From: Flavobacterium sp. HBTb2-11-1
Lineage (GTDB): Bacteria; Bacteroidota; Bacteroidia; Flavobacteriales; Flavobacteriaceae
Length of the DNA: 64,000 bases
NCBI RefSeq assembly: GCF_009826975.1
Contig: NZ_WUMO01000009.1
Coordinates: forward strand, 62,001 to 126,000
Direction of reading: 5' to 3'
This document shows, piece after piece, positions 1 to 9,377 of the stretch. Positions within the stretch are counted from its first letter, which is position 1. Each line of letters starts with the position of its first letter. A program made the position numbers and the translations under genes. The notes beneath the pieces are model-generated. The model was not told the origin of the DNA. It was given only the letters and a program-made list of their open reading frames with translations, and searched no databases.

Positions 1-1675
1 CTTTTTCTTTTAACTCAAGCGCAACCAAAGCTTCTTTTTTCTTGTTCTCTTCTTCAATAATAATTTCCTGTTTTCTCTTATTTTCAGCAATTTGTTTTTC
101 TTCCTTTTTGATGGCTTCTAAAGATCTCAAAGCCAAAGAAGCATCGTTAACTTTATCTCTAGTTTTATCTAAGGTCAATATTTTAGAAGCATTGGTATAG
201 TTTTCTTTGAAAGCGCTTATTTTATACGAACTCTCACAGGCAACCGTAAAACTGAATTTTCCGTCAGCAGAAGTTGTGATTGTATTTAAGGTTTTATTTT
301 CTGAATCCTGCAATAATACTGTTGCACTTTCTAGAGCCAATTGCGTATCTACATCTGTAATTGTTCCTGCAATAAACTGTTTGCAATCTTCAACGATTAG
401 ATCTTTTATTTCTTTGAATTGATAAATGTCGTCGCTTCCCTTTCCTCCTTCTCTATTTGAAGCAAAAAATCCTTCTTTGGTATTAGAATCGATATTAAAC
501 GCAAAATCATCTAAATTAGAATTTAACGGAAGTCCAACATTTACTGGTTTTGAATAGTCATTTCCATTTATTTCAGAAACAAAAACATCTAATGATCCGT
601 AACCTAAATGTCCGTCTGATGAAAAATATAATTTATTGTCTCCCGAAGCAAAAGGAAACTGCTCTCTCTTACCGGTATTGACTTGCGGCCCTAAATTCTT
701 CGGAGTATCAAATGCTCCTTTATTTATGTTTACTGAATAAATATCAAATGATCCCAAAGAACCCGGCATGTCTGAAGCAAAATACAATACTTTTTCATCG
801 GCACTCAAAGCGGGATGCTCAACAGAATAATTCGGACTGTTGAATGGAAGCGATGTAATATTGGTCCATTTTCCTTCTACTAATTCTGCTTTAAAAATCT
901 GAAGATTTGAGATTTTTTTATCGTCTTTTTTCTTCTTGCCATTTTTAGAATTGTTTCTCGTAAAATACATCGTTTTGCCATCTTTTGTAAAAACTGCATT
1001 CGATTCGTGCATTCCAGTTTTTAATTCTTTAGCAAAATAATGAACGATAGAATCTGCCGAATTGATGTTTTTTAAAGGAATTGAAACTAAATTCAAATAG
1101 GTTTCGTTATCCCATTTGTATTTTTTATCGAATAAACCAGGTTTCAATTTAACTCCTGCAAAAACTAGATTTTCTTTGTATTTAACTGCTCCAAATTCAG
1201 AATTTGGCGTATTTATAGCAAGGTTTTTAATTTCAAAACGCTTACCGATCGCAGTAACATTTTCTAAAGTTTTAAGTTCTTTTTCAAAATTGGCTCTATC
1301 TTCTGGATTAGAAGATTTAGCATAATATTCTTTTAAATTGGCATTTGCATCATCGATACTATTTGTTGCTTTTAAAGTCTGTGCGTATCTAAAATAATAT
1401 TCTCTGTCTAAATTATTGCTGTAATTGCCAATCAGAAGACGATAATAACGCTGCGCTTTAACCAAATCATTGGTATAGAAATAAGAATCGGCCAAGTTTT
1501 TAATGACTTCTTGTGAAGGTCTTTCGTCGGCTAATTTTTGGTATAAAATAATGGCTTCGCTGTAATATGTTTTATCAAAAAAACGTTTTGCTCTAATCAA
1601 TTCCTGATCCTGTGCACTTATAAACTGTATTGAAAATACGAATATAATAACAAGTAATTTTTTCATATTTTTCAT
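1..1675 (-). CDS. OmpA-family protein, PorE-like (3' part outside window)
   Basis: The frame is open from an ATG one base past the stop of the PorP/SprF gene to the window edge, so about 558 codons are present and the C-terminus is missing. It starts with a signal peptide (MKNMKKLLVIIFVFSIQFIS, then AQ). TPR-like helices follow over roughly residues 20-140. Next come PD40/WD40-like beta-propeller blades with motifs such as ALSADEKVLYFASDMPG and FASGDNKLYFSSDGHLG. A carboxypeptidase-regulatory-like domain (from about residue 430) and a Lys/Glu-rich helix (IAENKRKQEIIIEEENKKKE) come last. In Bacteroidota this order precedes a C-terminal OmpA peptidoglycan-binding domain, expected beyond the edge. 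Family knowledge links such proteins to T9SS envelope anchoring (PorE). It is the third gene of the operon with the adhesin and PorP/SprF protein. The OmpA domain itself is inferred, not seen. Confidence 0.85.
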   Translation of the reverse strand, partial: MKNMKKLLVIIFVFSIQFISAQDQELIRAKRFFDKTYYSEAIILYQKLADERPSQEVIKNLADSYFYTNDLVKAQRYYRLLIGNYSNNLDREYYFRYAQTLKATNSIDDANANLKEYYAKSSNPEDRANFEKELKTLENVTAIGKRFEIKNLAINTPNSEFGAVKYKENLVFAGVKLKPGLFDKKYKWDNETYLNLVSIPLKNINSADSIVHYFAKELKTGMHESNAVFTKDGKTMYFTRNNSKNGKKKKDDKKISNLQIFKAELVEGKWTNITSLPFNSPNYSVEHPALSADEKVLYFASDMPGSLGSFDIYSVNINKGAFDTPKNLGPQVNTGKREQFPFASGDNKLYFSSDGHLGYGSLDVFVSEINGNDYSKPVNVGLPLNSNLDDFAFNIDSNTKEGFFASNREGGKGSDDIYQFKEIKDLIVEDCKQFIAGTITDVDTQLALESATVLLQDSENKTLNTITTSADGKFSFTVACESSYKISAFKENYTNASKILTLDKTRDKVNDASLALRSLEAIKKEEKQIAENKRKQEIIIEEENKKKEALVALELKEK

Positions 1676-1676
1676 T

Positions 1677-2603
1677 TTAGAAGAATCTTGGTGATTTATC
1701 GAATCCTTTTCCTAATAGATCCAAATCAAACAACAGCATGATCTCGTGTGTTCCTGAATTAAACTGGCCGAAATTTGTGAGCGTATAATCATAGGCGTAA
1801 CCCACTCTCAGTGTCGGCGTAACATTAATGTTGAATAAAGCGCTAACTGAATCATCGATTCTGTAGGCTGCTCCAAATTCAAACTTTTCATTATACAAAA
1901 CATTGGCTGTAACATCTAAAGTAATCGGTGCGCCTTTTACAAATTTTGACATAAAAGCAGGTTTTAGCTTCAATTTATCATTCACTTGAAAAACATAACC
2001 AGCCGTTAAAAAAGTATGTATTTCTTCAGAACCAAAAGCATTAACTCCCGATTTTTCTTCAATATATTTTGATTTAAGCAAATTCGGCACAGATAGTCCG
2101 ACATAGAGATTATCCCTAAAATAGTAAGCTCCAACTCCAATGTTAGGTTTGGTTGCATTTATATTTTCTGCAAAAGCTAAATCGGTCTGCGGATCTGTAA
2201 AACGAAATCCGTTAAAATTGGTTTGCATGGATGAAAAACCTGCTTTTAAACCTAGAGACAATTTATTTTTTCCGCCTAATTTTAAAACATAGGCAAAATC
2301 GGCATAAACATTATTTTCTTTTTTAGCACCATCTCCAATATCATCTGAAATAAAAGAGATTCCTGCTTCTATTTTGTCATTGATCGCCGTATGTCCAAAA
2401 AAAGTAAATGTTTTTGGAGCACCGTAAGCGCCCACCCATTGCGTTCTATACAATCCGCCAAAATTCATCATAGCAGGAACGCCTGTCGCATAAGCAGGAT
2501 TGACTACGCTCATATTGTACATATAATGCGTGTATTCTGGATCTTGCTGTGCAGAGACCGATAAATAGAAAAGAAAATTTATAAGGAGTATTATTTTTTT
2601 CAT
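1677..2603 (-). CDS. PorP/SprF family type IX secretion membrane protein
   Basis: This 308-residue outer membrane protein has a signal peptide (MKKIILLINFLFYLSVSA, then Q19). The PorP/SprF start motif follows at once (QDPEYTHYMYNMSVVNPAYA). The rest alternates short amphipathic strands and Gly/Asn turns to a C-terminal Phe (SPRFF), as in a beta-barrel. SprF-type proteins are needed for secretion or surface attachment of partner adhesins with type-B C-terminal domains; SprF with SprB in F. johnsoniae is the known case. Here the upstream gene is exactly such an adhesin and the downstream gene an OmpA-family protein, with gaps of 30 bases and 1 base, so co-transcription is very likely. The specific partner relation is inferred from this context. 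Confidence 0.93.
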   Translation of the reverse strand: MKKIILLINFLFYLSVSAQQDPEYTHYMYNMSVVNPAYATGVPAMMNFGGLYRTQWVGAYGAPKTFTFFGHTAINDKIEAGISFISDDIGDGAKKENNVYADFAYVLKLGGKNKLSLGLKAGFSSMQTNFNGFRFTDPQTDLAFAENINATKPNIGVGAYYFRDNLYVGLSVPNLLKSKYIEEKSGVNAFGSEEIHTFLTAGYVFQVNDKLKLKPAFMSKFVKGAPITLDVTANVLYNEKFEFGAAYRIDDSVSALFNINVTPTLRVGYAYDYTLTNFGQFNSGTHEIMLLFDLDLLGKGFDKSPRFF

Positions 2604-2633
2604 TTGAAAACTATATTAAAATGTAAAAACAGA

Positions 2634-5267
2634 TTATCGATTTAAATAAAGACGGCCTTGTTTGGGCGGTTTATTGTCTTTATTGAAATGCAACACATAA
2701 AAATAAACTCCGTTGGGCGCGATACCTCCCGCGATACCGCTTTTTTCATAATTTTTACCATCCCAAGCTGGTTTACTATTATCTCCTTTATACATTCCGT
2801 TTCCGTATCTATTATAAATTTCAAGTGTATAATTCGGGTATAAAAACTCAATATCTTTTATCACAAATGAGTCGTTTACGCCATCTCCGTTTGGCGAAAA
2901 TCCGTCTGGAATAAAGAATTCGTACTGAGCAACCTCGCAGTCTTGCAAAGAGACTTTAACTTCTCTATAACTTTCAGACAAGCATCTTGTTACTTCATTC
3001 AAATCATATCCGTAATAAGTTGCATTATGGACTAATAATGTGGTTGAAGGCAATAAATTTCCATCTACTGCATCATACCAAGCAACGGTTGTGGGAACAT
3101 TTGTTTTATTAGAAAGATCACTTATTTTCGGATTTGCCAATCCGCAGAAGTCTGGCGTTTCTGTCATTTCAGGAGCTGGCGTATCGTTTATAATTACCGA
3201 AATTTTGGCTGGTTCTGAAGTACAGCCCGCTGCTGAAGTTTCCCTAACGAAATAATCTTCTGTTTTTAAAACATAATCAACTGCTAACGGTGTTGTTGCT
3301 GTTGCCGAATTATACCATTTATATTGCGCCCCTTTGGGCTCTAAATTGGCTATTACTGCTTCATCAACTTTACAAAACTGCTGATCTGTTACAGCTGGTG
3401 CTGGCGGAATTGGATTTATTACAAAATCATCTGTAACATTGATTAAATCTACATCGCAATTTGTAACGGTATTGGTTAAATTCAATAATGTAATTTTTGT
3501 TGTTCCTGTATTTAAAAGCAATTCGGCAGGAATAATAAAATCTAATTTTCCATTTGTGACTGCTTTTGCAATAGTTTGCACAGATGAAGAATTGCTTTCA
3601 GACAATGCGTAAGAAATACTGGCATTCGTTAAGCTTCCTAAACCAGAAACTGCAACAGTAACAGGAGCATTCAAACAGAAATCATTAACTTTTGCCACCA
3701 CAGTTACTGCATTTGGAAGCGGATTTATATTTAAATTTCCTGCTACATTTGCCGTATTGTTGCATTGAGGCGAAGGATTTGTAATATCAGTGATGCTATA
3801 AATACTAATTACCGATAATCCGCTTCTAGTATTCAAACTTCTTGGAACTATAAAAGAAGCCTTTCCTCCAATAGATTGCATTTCTGCTGTTTCGCCAAGA
3901 GCCAAATTATCTCCATTTACGTTATAAGAGACACGGTAATTTCCATCGAGCAATTGAGGCGCTGTGACTTGAATTGTAGCATCATCATTTTGACAAATAG
4001 GAAGCGCCGATAATGTAGCATTAGTCAAACGCGGTAATGGATAAATAGTCAAAATAGTTGAAAACGGACTAAAGATATTTACACATTTTCCTTTACTTGA
4101 TGTTGACACTATACGCGTAACCGTTATGGTATATTGCCCCACTTGTTTAAAATAAGAAGATCGAATTGGAAAGTTAAATTCTCCATTTGCAAAATTTCCT
4201 CTTATAGTTTCAGATCCAGACGCTCCCGGTCCGACAACACTAAAACTAACCTCGTATACTCCATTAGGTATAGAGTCTGGCCCTTGCGTAATTTTTGCCG
4301 AATACGTTGCTGTGGCAATTTCCGATTCGCAGATATCTTTGCTAACTGCGATTTTTGACCCTGTAAAATCGAGTCTTTTTTCGAGCAATATTTTTACAGT
4401 AGCATTATCATCAGGACATATAAAGCTGTTAGGAACAGCTAAAACAGTATACGTATAAGAATATTCTCCTGGCCCATTTGCATCAAATAATTCTTGAAGA
4501 TTAATAGTATGATCAGTGGGCGATGTTATTCCGATACCTGTCCAAGTTCCATCTGGGTCTTCACCAGTAAGCCTATCATTTAAATTCAAATCGGTATATA
4601 CTGCCAAATCGGTTGTGCCGCACAACTCCAAATGCTGTGGTTCTCCTGCTTCTGGAGCTATATAAATAGTTACTTGCACATTGGTAGACTTTTCGTCGGG
4701 AGAACATGCAAGCACAGCTGGCACGGTATAGATAAAGTTAAGTGTAGTTTTGGTTTTATATTGGTCAATCGTTATTGAAGATTCTACGGGCTCTCCTTTG
4801 TCAGTCTTAAATGTCCCGTTTACATGTGGTCCCATTACTTTACTGTCAAAAGCCGTAAAAAGATTAAAAGTTCGATTTTTATTACAAACAGTAGCTTCCG
4901 AACCAACCCCCACATATGCGCCTATCGTAATTGTAACTACAGCTTTATTATCTGTACATCCTGAAGTCGCGGGAGCAGTATAAGTATAATAATACGTTCC
5001 ACCGCCAAGAATAAGTTGCGCGTTCAAAATACCATTAGCAGCATCTAAACCTTGCTTGCTGCTTCCTGTCCATGTTCCGCCAGGAACTGGAGAACCTCCT
5101 AATAAAGAAAATAAATTTACCGATTGATAAATTGGATTAGAGACGTCACAAATTAATTCATTTGTATTATCATCACCAGCACATTGTGCAGTTAGTTTTG
5201 AAGAAATGAGGGTAAAAAAAATAAAAAACAATACAAAACAGTGGTAGCTAATGTAGTTTTTTGCCAT
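2634..5267 (-). CDS. T9SS type-B sorted adhesin, gliding motility-associated C-terminal domain
   Basis: This 877-residue secreted protein begins with a hydrophobic signal segment ending near LTAQC. The body is a series of Ig-like or PKD-like repeats, each with Cys near strand ends (for example GTWTGSSKQGLDA, GTWTGIGITSP) and a recurring YTYTV strand. The last ~99 residues form the gliding-motility type-B C-terminal domain. Its hallmarks are FSPNGDGVNDSFVI, LEIYNRYGNGMYKG, WDGK and PNGVYFYVLHFN. That domain directs export through the type IX system without the type-A cleavage signature. The gene leads an operon with the PorP/SprF and OmpA-family genes, so the three probably form one secretion and surface-attachment unit. 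The ligand is unknown. The start is an ATG directly before the signal peptide. Confidence 0.93.
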   Translation of the reverse strand: MAKNYISYHCFVLFFIFFTLISSKLTAQCAGDDNTNELICDVSNPIYQSVNLFSLLGGSPVPGGTWTGSSKQGLDAANGILNAQLILGGGTYYYTYTAPATSGCTDNKAVVTITIGAYVGVGSEATVCNKNRTFNLFTAFDSKVMGPHVNGTFKTDKGEPVESSITIDQYKTKTTLNFIYTVPAVLACSPDEKSTNVQVTIYIAPEAGEPQHLELCGTTDLAVYTDLNLNDRLTGEDPDGTWTGIGITSPTDHTINLQELFDANGPGEYSYTYTVLAVPNSFICPDDNATVKILLEKRLDFTGSKIAVSKDICESEIATATYSAKITQGPDSIPNGVYEVSFSVVGPGASGSETIRGNFANGEFNFPIRSSYFKQVGQYTITVTRIVSTSSKGKCVNIFSPFSTILTIYPLPRLTNATLSALPICQNDDATIQVTAPQLLDGNYRVSYNVNGDNLALGETAEMQSIGGKASFIVPRSLNTRSGLSVISIYSITDITNPSPQCNNTANVAGNLNINPLPNAVTVVAKVNDFCLNAPVTVAVSGLGSLTNASISYALSESNSSSVQTIAKAVTNGKLDFIIPAELLLNTGTTKITLLNLTNTVTNCDVDLINVTDDFVINPIPPAPAVTDQQFCKVDEAVIANLEPKGAQYKWYNSATATTPLAVDYVLKTEDYFVRETSAAGCTSEPAKISVIINDTPAPEMTETPDFCGLANPKISDLSNKTNVPTTVAWYDAVDGNLLPSTTLLVHNATYYGYDLNEVTRCLSESYREVKVSLQDCEVAQYEFFIPDGFSPNGDGVNDSFVIKDIEFLYPNYTLEIYNRYGNGMYKGDNSKPAWDGKNYEKSGIAGGIAPNGVYFYVLHFNKDNKPPKQGRLYLNR

Positions 5268-5417
5268 AGATTAAATTTTTTACTAAACATAAGAAAATAT
5301 TTAACAAAAAACACGTTTTTTAGTAAACTTATTTTCACAAAAAGCAAACATTTCTACAATACAACATCTTAAAACGCTGTTTTCATAATAAATCAAAAAT
5401 TATGACCTAGTTCTTTT

Positions 5418-6743
5418 TTACAATTCATCTTCTAGCCTAAATCTAAATTTAAGCACCACACTATTTCGTTCAACCTCGATATTAATCCAAATATCATCTT
5501 CCGATTTTAAAAGATTATTAATCTGTTGGAGAGTATATTTATACGGCTGTGTCTTATTAATACTGATAATAATGTCACCTTTAAGAAGTCCGCATTTTTC
5601 AGCTGCAGAATTCTTACGCACGTTTACAATTTCATAAACAGGCTTTAGAGCAAATTTATATTTAAAATTATTGCTGTTCTTCTCTTTTTCCTGCAATTCA
5701 TCCATCGAGGAAGCAACTCGCACGGTTTCTAAATGCACTGTTTCCTGTACCCACTGAAGTCCATTGTGCTGAACCGTGATTCCACTTTTATTGTAGGTAA
5801 AAGGTTCTCCAAATTTGCTATTCTTTTTCAGGTAGAGTTTTTTCCCTTTATAATCCAAAACCAAAGTAAATCGTTTTAAAACTTCGCCACCAACAGATCC
5901 AATACGTCCTGGGACCATCTTAACGTTCCGAATGGAGGCAGAATCAGGAAAAGAAACGATTGGTTTTTTAAAATCAAATTCGTCAATCGAAAATTTATCA
6001 ATTTTAGCACGATGCCCTTCAATATCCCCGCTAAATCCTTTTCCTAAAAAATCTGGAAAATTTTTATTTGGGAGTTTGATTTTATCATTTTCAAAAACCC
6101 AGAAAGCATCACTATTTCCAATATCAATTAGAAGCTTTGCCGGAATTTCTTCATTATTGACCGTTGCTGTTGTCATGATGTAGGGTTTTGATTTTTCTAC
6201 TGTTATCGGAACCATTCTAAACTTTTTATTTAGTCTTTCCTCAAACTTATTATTCTTCGCATGAACTATTATTTTCCTTTTCTGGTAATTAACTTCTACA
6301 TAGTTATTTCGAAAGAATTTATGGCCGATAATTCCATTGACAGGAATTCCGATATGAGAAGACAAATTGAAGCTTTGGTCTAAAATAATAAAAACCATAT
6401 GATCATTGGATTTCAGACCATGCGTTTCCAAAATATTCTTTGTCGATTTCAGGCCTTCTATTTCTTCCTCGCTTCCTAAACCGCGGAGTTTAATTTTTTC
6501 CACATTATTAAAACTGACTTCCTGCTTTTCTTCCATACTAAACAGAATCGTTTCTTCGACACCAGAATCTAAAAGAAAGTTAAGCTCAACTCCATTTACT
6601 TTTATCGGAATAAAAACAAGATTATTTATCAATTTAAAAGGAATTGTGGCCTTTGTTGCATTGTTTTCCAATAAAAAATCGCCTTGTCCAAAAAGCAAAA
6701 AAGGTAAGAATAACCCAAAAAACAATACTATATATTTTTTCAT
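5418..6743 (-). CDS. Secreted aspartyl protease (retropepsin-like) with PDZ domain
   Basis: The protein has 441 residues counted from the ATG just before the signal peptide (MKKYIVLFFGLFLPFLLFGQ); a TTG two codons earlier is less likely. In that numbering an LLDSG motif near residue 59 is followed by a hydrophobic-hydrophobic-Gly element (GIIGHKFF), as in retropepsin folds. A second copy follows from about residue 175 with LLIDIG near residue 207 and GSVGGEVLKRF. A PDZ domain occupies about 360-420 (NSAAEKCGLLKGDIIISINK). Two half-domains in one chain suggest a bilobal, self-dimerised enzyme; the second Asp motif is DIG rather than DTG/DSG. It stands alone, divergent from the aminotransferase gene. 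Related Bacteroidota proteins are annotated as aspartyl protease family; the substrate is unknown. Confidence 0.8.
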   Translation of the reverse strand: MKKYIVLFFGLFLPFLLFGQGDFLLENNATKATIPFKLINNLVFIPIKVNGVELNFLLDSGVEETILFSMEEKQEVSFNNVEKIKLRGLGSEEEIEGLKSTKNILETHGLKSNDHMVFIILDQSFNLSSHIGIPVNGIIGHKFFRNNYVEVNYQKRKIIVHAKNNKFEERLNKKFRMVPITVEKSKPYIMTTATVNNEEIPAKLLIDIGNSDAFWVFENDKIKLPNKNFPDFLGKGFSGDIEGHRAKIDKFSIDEFDFKKPIVSFPDSASIRNVKMVPGRIGSVGGEVLKRFTLVLDYKGKKLYLKKNSKFGEPFTYNKSGITVQHNGLQWVQETVHLETVRVASSMDELQEKEKNSNNFKYKFALKPVYEIVNVRKNSAAEKCGLLKGDIIISINKTQPYKYTLQQINNLLKSEDDIWINIEVERNSVVLKFRFRLEDEL

Positions 6744-6836
6744 TGACAATATTTTATTATAAAATTAGTAAATATATTTATTATTGTTACATTTTTGCAA
6801 GTACCCGTATTGTTTACGTTAAATTGGAAAAAAAAA

Positions 6837-6848
6837 TGCAAATTTGCA
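6837..6848. promoter_or_regulatory. 12-bp perfect palindrome upstream of the aminotransferase gene
   Basis: TGCAAATTTGCA lies about 20 bases before the aminotransferase ATG, in the 123-base gap shared with the divergent protease gene. Its right half resembles the TAnnTTTGC promoter box. It could be an operator or just part of the promoter; the sequence does not decide. Confidence 0.3.
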
Positions 6849-6866
6849 CTTCAATAATTTATACTC

Positions 6867-8063
6867 ATGCCGACAATTTCACACAAGGGAAGAAACATGC
6901 CCGAATCTCCGATACGCAAGCTGGCTCCTTTTGCTGATTTAGCAAAGAAAAAAGGACACAAGGTGTATCATTTAAACATTGGTCAACCGGATATCAAGAC
7001 ACCGGAAGTGGCCATCGAGGCGGTAAAAAATATTGATTTGAGTATTATAGAATACAGTCCGTCTGCCGGATATGAAAGCTATAGAAAAAAATTAGCTCAT
7101 TTTTACCAGCGCCAAAATGTAAACGTTAACACAGAAGACATCATTGTAACTACTGGTGGTTCTGAAGCCTTACTTTTTGCACTGGCCACAATTACAGATC
7201 CTGGAGATGAAATCATTATCCCGGAACCTTTTTATGCTAATTATCATGCGTTTGCTTCTTCTACAAGTGCAACTGTAGTGCCTCTTGTTTCTACTATTGA
7301 AACTGGTTTTGCTTTGCCAAGTATTGACGAAGTTGAAAAACTAATAACACCAAGAACAAAAGCCATTCTGATTTGCAACCCTGGAAATCCGACTGGATAT
7401 TTATACTCTGAAGCCGAAATTAAACAATTGGCTCATTTAATTAAAAAACACGATTTATACTTAATCGCTGACGAAGTGTACCGTGAATTTTTATACGATG
7501 GAGATGATGTGCATTTTTCTGTAATGAATCTAGAAGATGTACAGCAAAATGTAATCATGGTTGATTCTGTTTCTAAACGCTACAGTATGTGCGGAGCAAG
7601 AATTGGCTGTCTGGTGACAAAAAACAAAGACGTCTTGGCAACCGTAATGAAGTTTGCTCAAGCGCGTTTAAGTCCGCCAACTATTGAGCAGATTGCTTGC
7701 GAAGCTGCTATAGACACTCCGCAGAGTTATTTTGATGAAGTAATTGGCGAATACAAAGAACGTCGCAATACCTTAATTGCCGAATTAAACAAGATTGAAG
7801 GTGTTGTGGTAACAAAACCAAAAGGCGCTTTTTATTGCATTGCCGAACTTCCGATAGAAGATTCAGACGATTTTGCGCAATGGCTTCTTGAAAGTTATAA
7901 TTTAAATGGCGAAACGGTAATGATTGCTCCTGCAAAAGGTTTCTATTCGACTCCTGGAATGGGACTAAATCAGGTTCGTATTGCTTATGTGTTGAACAAA
8001 AAAGATTTGATTACTGCTGTAAATATCTTAAAGGAAGCTTTACTGGTTTACAACAACAGATAA
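6867..8063 (+). CDS. Pyridoxal phosphate-dependent aminotransferase, class I/II
   Basis: This 398-residue fold-type I aminotransferase of the AspC/AAT-I family moves amino groups between amino acids and 2-oxo acids in the cytoplasm. Visible landmarks are the N-terminal RKLAPFADLAKKKG and NIGQPDIKTP, the glycine-rich TTGGSEALLFAL (about 95-106), NPGNPTG (171-177), ADEVY (201-205) and the PLP-lysine motif SVSKRYS with Lys237. A C-terminal Arg that usually binds the substrate carboxylate is in GLNQVRIAYV. The gene begins at the first ATG and is followed by a strong terminator, so it is probably monocistronic. The exact amino acid substrate cannot be told; aspartate-like or branched/aromatic specificity are both possible. 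Confidence 0.9.
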   Translation: MPTISHKGRNMPESPIRKLAPFADLAKKKGHKVYHLNIGQPDIKTPEVAIEAVKNIDLSIIEYSPSAGYESYRKKLAHFYQRQNVNVNTEDIIVTTGGSEALLFALATITDPGDEIIIPEPFYANYHAFASSTSATVVPLVSTIETGFALPSIDEVEKLITPRTKAILICNPGNPTGYLYSEAEIKQLAHLIKKHDLYLIADEVYREFLYDGDDVHFSVMNLEDVQQNVIMVDSVSKRYSMCGARIGCLVTKNKDVLATVMKFAQARLSPPTIEQIACEAAIDTPQSYFDEVIGEYKERRNTLIAELNKIEGVVVTKPKGAFYCIAELPIEDSDDFAQWLLESYNLNGETVMIAPAKGFYSTPGMGLNQVRIAYVLNKKDLITAVNILKEALLVYNNR

Positions 8064-8084
8064 TCAATTCATTATAATCGATTT

Positions 8085-8120
8085 AAAAAGACAATAACGT
8101 TCTTCGTTGTTGTCTTTTTT
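8085..8120 (+). terminator. Rho-independent terminator after the aminotransferase
   Basis: A 15-base stem (AAAAAGACAATAACG with CGTTGTTGTCTTTTT, one wobble pair) closes a five-base loop and runs into a T tract 22 bases after the stop codon. Confidence 0.88.
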
Positions 8121-8265
8121 GTTTTTAATAACAATATTTCTCTTTAAAATTTAAATTATATCCAAAAAGTAGTAATTAAATCCTAAAAACCATAGAAAAG
8201 GTTTCCTATTTATTAATTATCTTTACCGCCTTAAAAAGATATACCACATATAATAGTAGTTCTTA

Positions 8266-8937
8266 ATGATAAATAACGAAGATTTTTTAGACGAAATAGG
8301 TGACAGTCATTTCAGCAGTAATGCAAAAAACCCTCTAAGAGCGGATGCTTTTGACATCACTGATGAAGAAAAAATAGAAAAAATTAAAAAAGATGTCGAA
8401 AACATCCTGCAAACTTTAGGAATGGATTTGACGGATGACAGCATTAAAGGAACTCCAAATCGAGTTGCAAAAATGTTTGTAAAAGAAATTTTTGGAGGCC
8501 TTAACCCTGCAAAACAGCCAAAAGCTTCTACTTTTGACAATAATTATAAATATGGCGAGATGCTTGTAGAAAAAAACATCACGGTTTATTCTACTTGCGA
8601 ACACCACTTACTGCCAATTATCGGGCGTGCTCACGTTGCTTACATCTCAAGCGGACGCGTTATTGGTTTATCAAAAATGAACCGTATCGTAGAGTATTAT
8701 GCAAAAAGACCTCAAGTACAAGAGCGTCTAACTATGCAGATTGTTCAAGAGCTTCAAAAAGCTTTAGGAACAGAAGATGTAGCCTGCGTTATTGATGCAA
8801 AACACCTTTGCGTAAACTCTCGCGGAATTAAAGATATCGAAAGCAGCACAGTAACTTCTGAGTTCGGAGGAAAATTCAAAGAGCCACAAACAAAAAGAGA
8901 ATTTTTAGATTATATTAAGCTAGACACTCAATTCTAA
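8266..8937 (+). CDS. folE: GTP cyclohydrolase I
   Basis: This 223-residue enzyme converts GTP to 7,8-dihydroneopterin triphosphate, the first step of tetrahydrofolate (and pterin) synthesis. Family features are clear: an acidic N-terminal extension of about 40 residues, then the DDSIKGTPNRVAKMF helix, the zinc and catalytic segment STCEHHLLPIIGRAHVAYI (Cys and two His), GLSKMNRIVEYYAKRPQVQERLT, and the second zinc Cys in AKHLCVNSRGI. Length fits the bacterial type I enzyme. A possible promoter box TATCTTTA lies about 40 bases before the ATG. Downstream follow a four-helix-bundle gene and cysS on the same strand. Confidence 0.97.
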   Translation: MINNEDFLDEIGDSHFSSNAKNPLRADAFDITDEEKIEKIKKDVENILQTLGMDLTDDSIKGTPNRVAKMFVKEIFGGLNPAKQPKASTFDNNYKYGEMLVEKNITVYSTCEHHLLPIIGRAHVAYISSGRVIGLSKMNRIVEYYAKRPQVQERLTMQIVQELQKALGTEDVACVIDAKHLCVNSRGIKDIESSTVTSEFGGKFKEPQTKREFLDYIKLDTQF

Positions 8938-8940
8938 AAT

Positions 8941-8974
8941 GTTTATTGTTTTTAGTTTATAGTTTGTTGTTTTT
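8941..8974 (+). repeat. T-rich repeat before the four-helix-bundle gene
   Basis: A run built of GTTTATTGTTTTT-like units fills nearly all of the gap between folE and the next ATG. Its reverse complement (AAAAACAACAAAC...AAAAACAATAAAC) closely resembles the A-rich run after that gene, so the small gene sits between inverted copies. Confidence 0.65.
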
Positions 8975-9364
8975 ATGGCGAAAATAGAAAAGTTTGAAGA
9001 TTTAGAAATTTGGAGATTAGCTCGAGAAATCTGTCTTCAAATTGAATTTCTAATTCAAAATACAAACTTGAAAACAAACTATTCGTTAAAAGATCAAATT
9101 GATAGAAGTTCTGGTTCAATAATGGATAATATCGCAGAAGGTTTTGAAAGAAATGGCAATCGAGAATTTATTAATTTTTTAAGTATTGCAAAAGGTTCTG
9201 CTGGCGAAGTAAAATCTCAATCCTATAGAGCCTTTGATAAAAAACTGATTAATCAGGAACAACATTTAAAACTGAATGAAAAGGTTGAACTTGTTAAAAA
9301 CAAAATTGGGGCAATGATGAACTATTTAAACAAATGTGAAATCAAAGGTCTAAAATTCAAATAA
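8975..9364 (+). CDS. Four helix bundle protein, S23/IVP-like
   Basis: This 129-residue protein matches the four-helix-bundle family first seen as proteins encoded in intervening sequences of 23S rRNA genes. Signature pieces are FEDLEIWRLAREICLQIE, the second helix SLKDQIDRSSGSIMDNIAEGFERN, and REFINFLSIAKGSAGEVKSQSYRA, followed by a last amphipathic helix. The family is small, soluble and common in Bacteroidota, usually as isolated genes; its biochemical role is unknown. It lies between folE and cysS with repeats on both sides. The flanks and lack of functional link to its neighbours suggest it was inserted there. The family call is firm, the function open. Confidence 0.9.
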   Translation: MAKIEKFEDLEIWRLAREICLQIEFLIQNTNLKTNYSLKDQIDRSSGSIMDNIAEGFERNGNREFINFLSIAKGSAGEVKSQSYRAFDKKLINQEQHLKLNEKVELVKNKIGAMMNYLNKCEIKGLKFK

Positions 9365-9377
9365 ACAATTTCATCCC

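Noticed and set aside
207..1325. Open frames on the plus strand at the start of the window
   Set aside because: They are antisense to the OmpA-family gene, whose TPR, PD40 and regulatory-like domains are clear on the minus strand.
6644..6937. Plus-strand open frame across the divergent promoter into the aminotransferase gene
   Set aside because: It is antisense to the protease signal peptide and out of frame with the aminotransferase; no credible protein.
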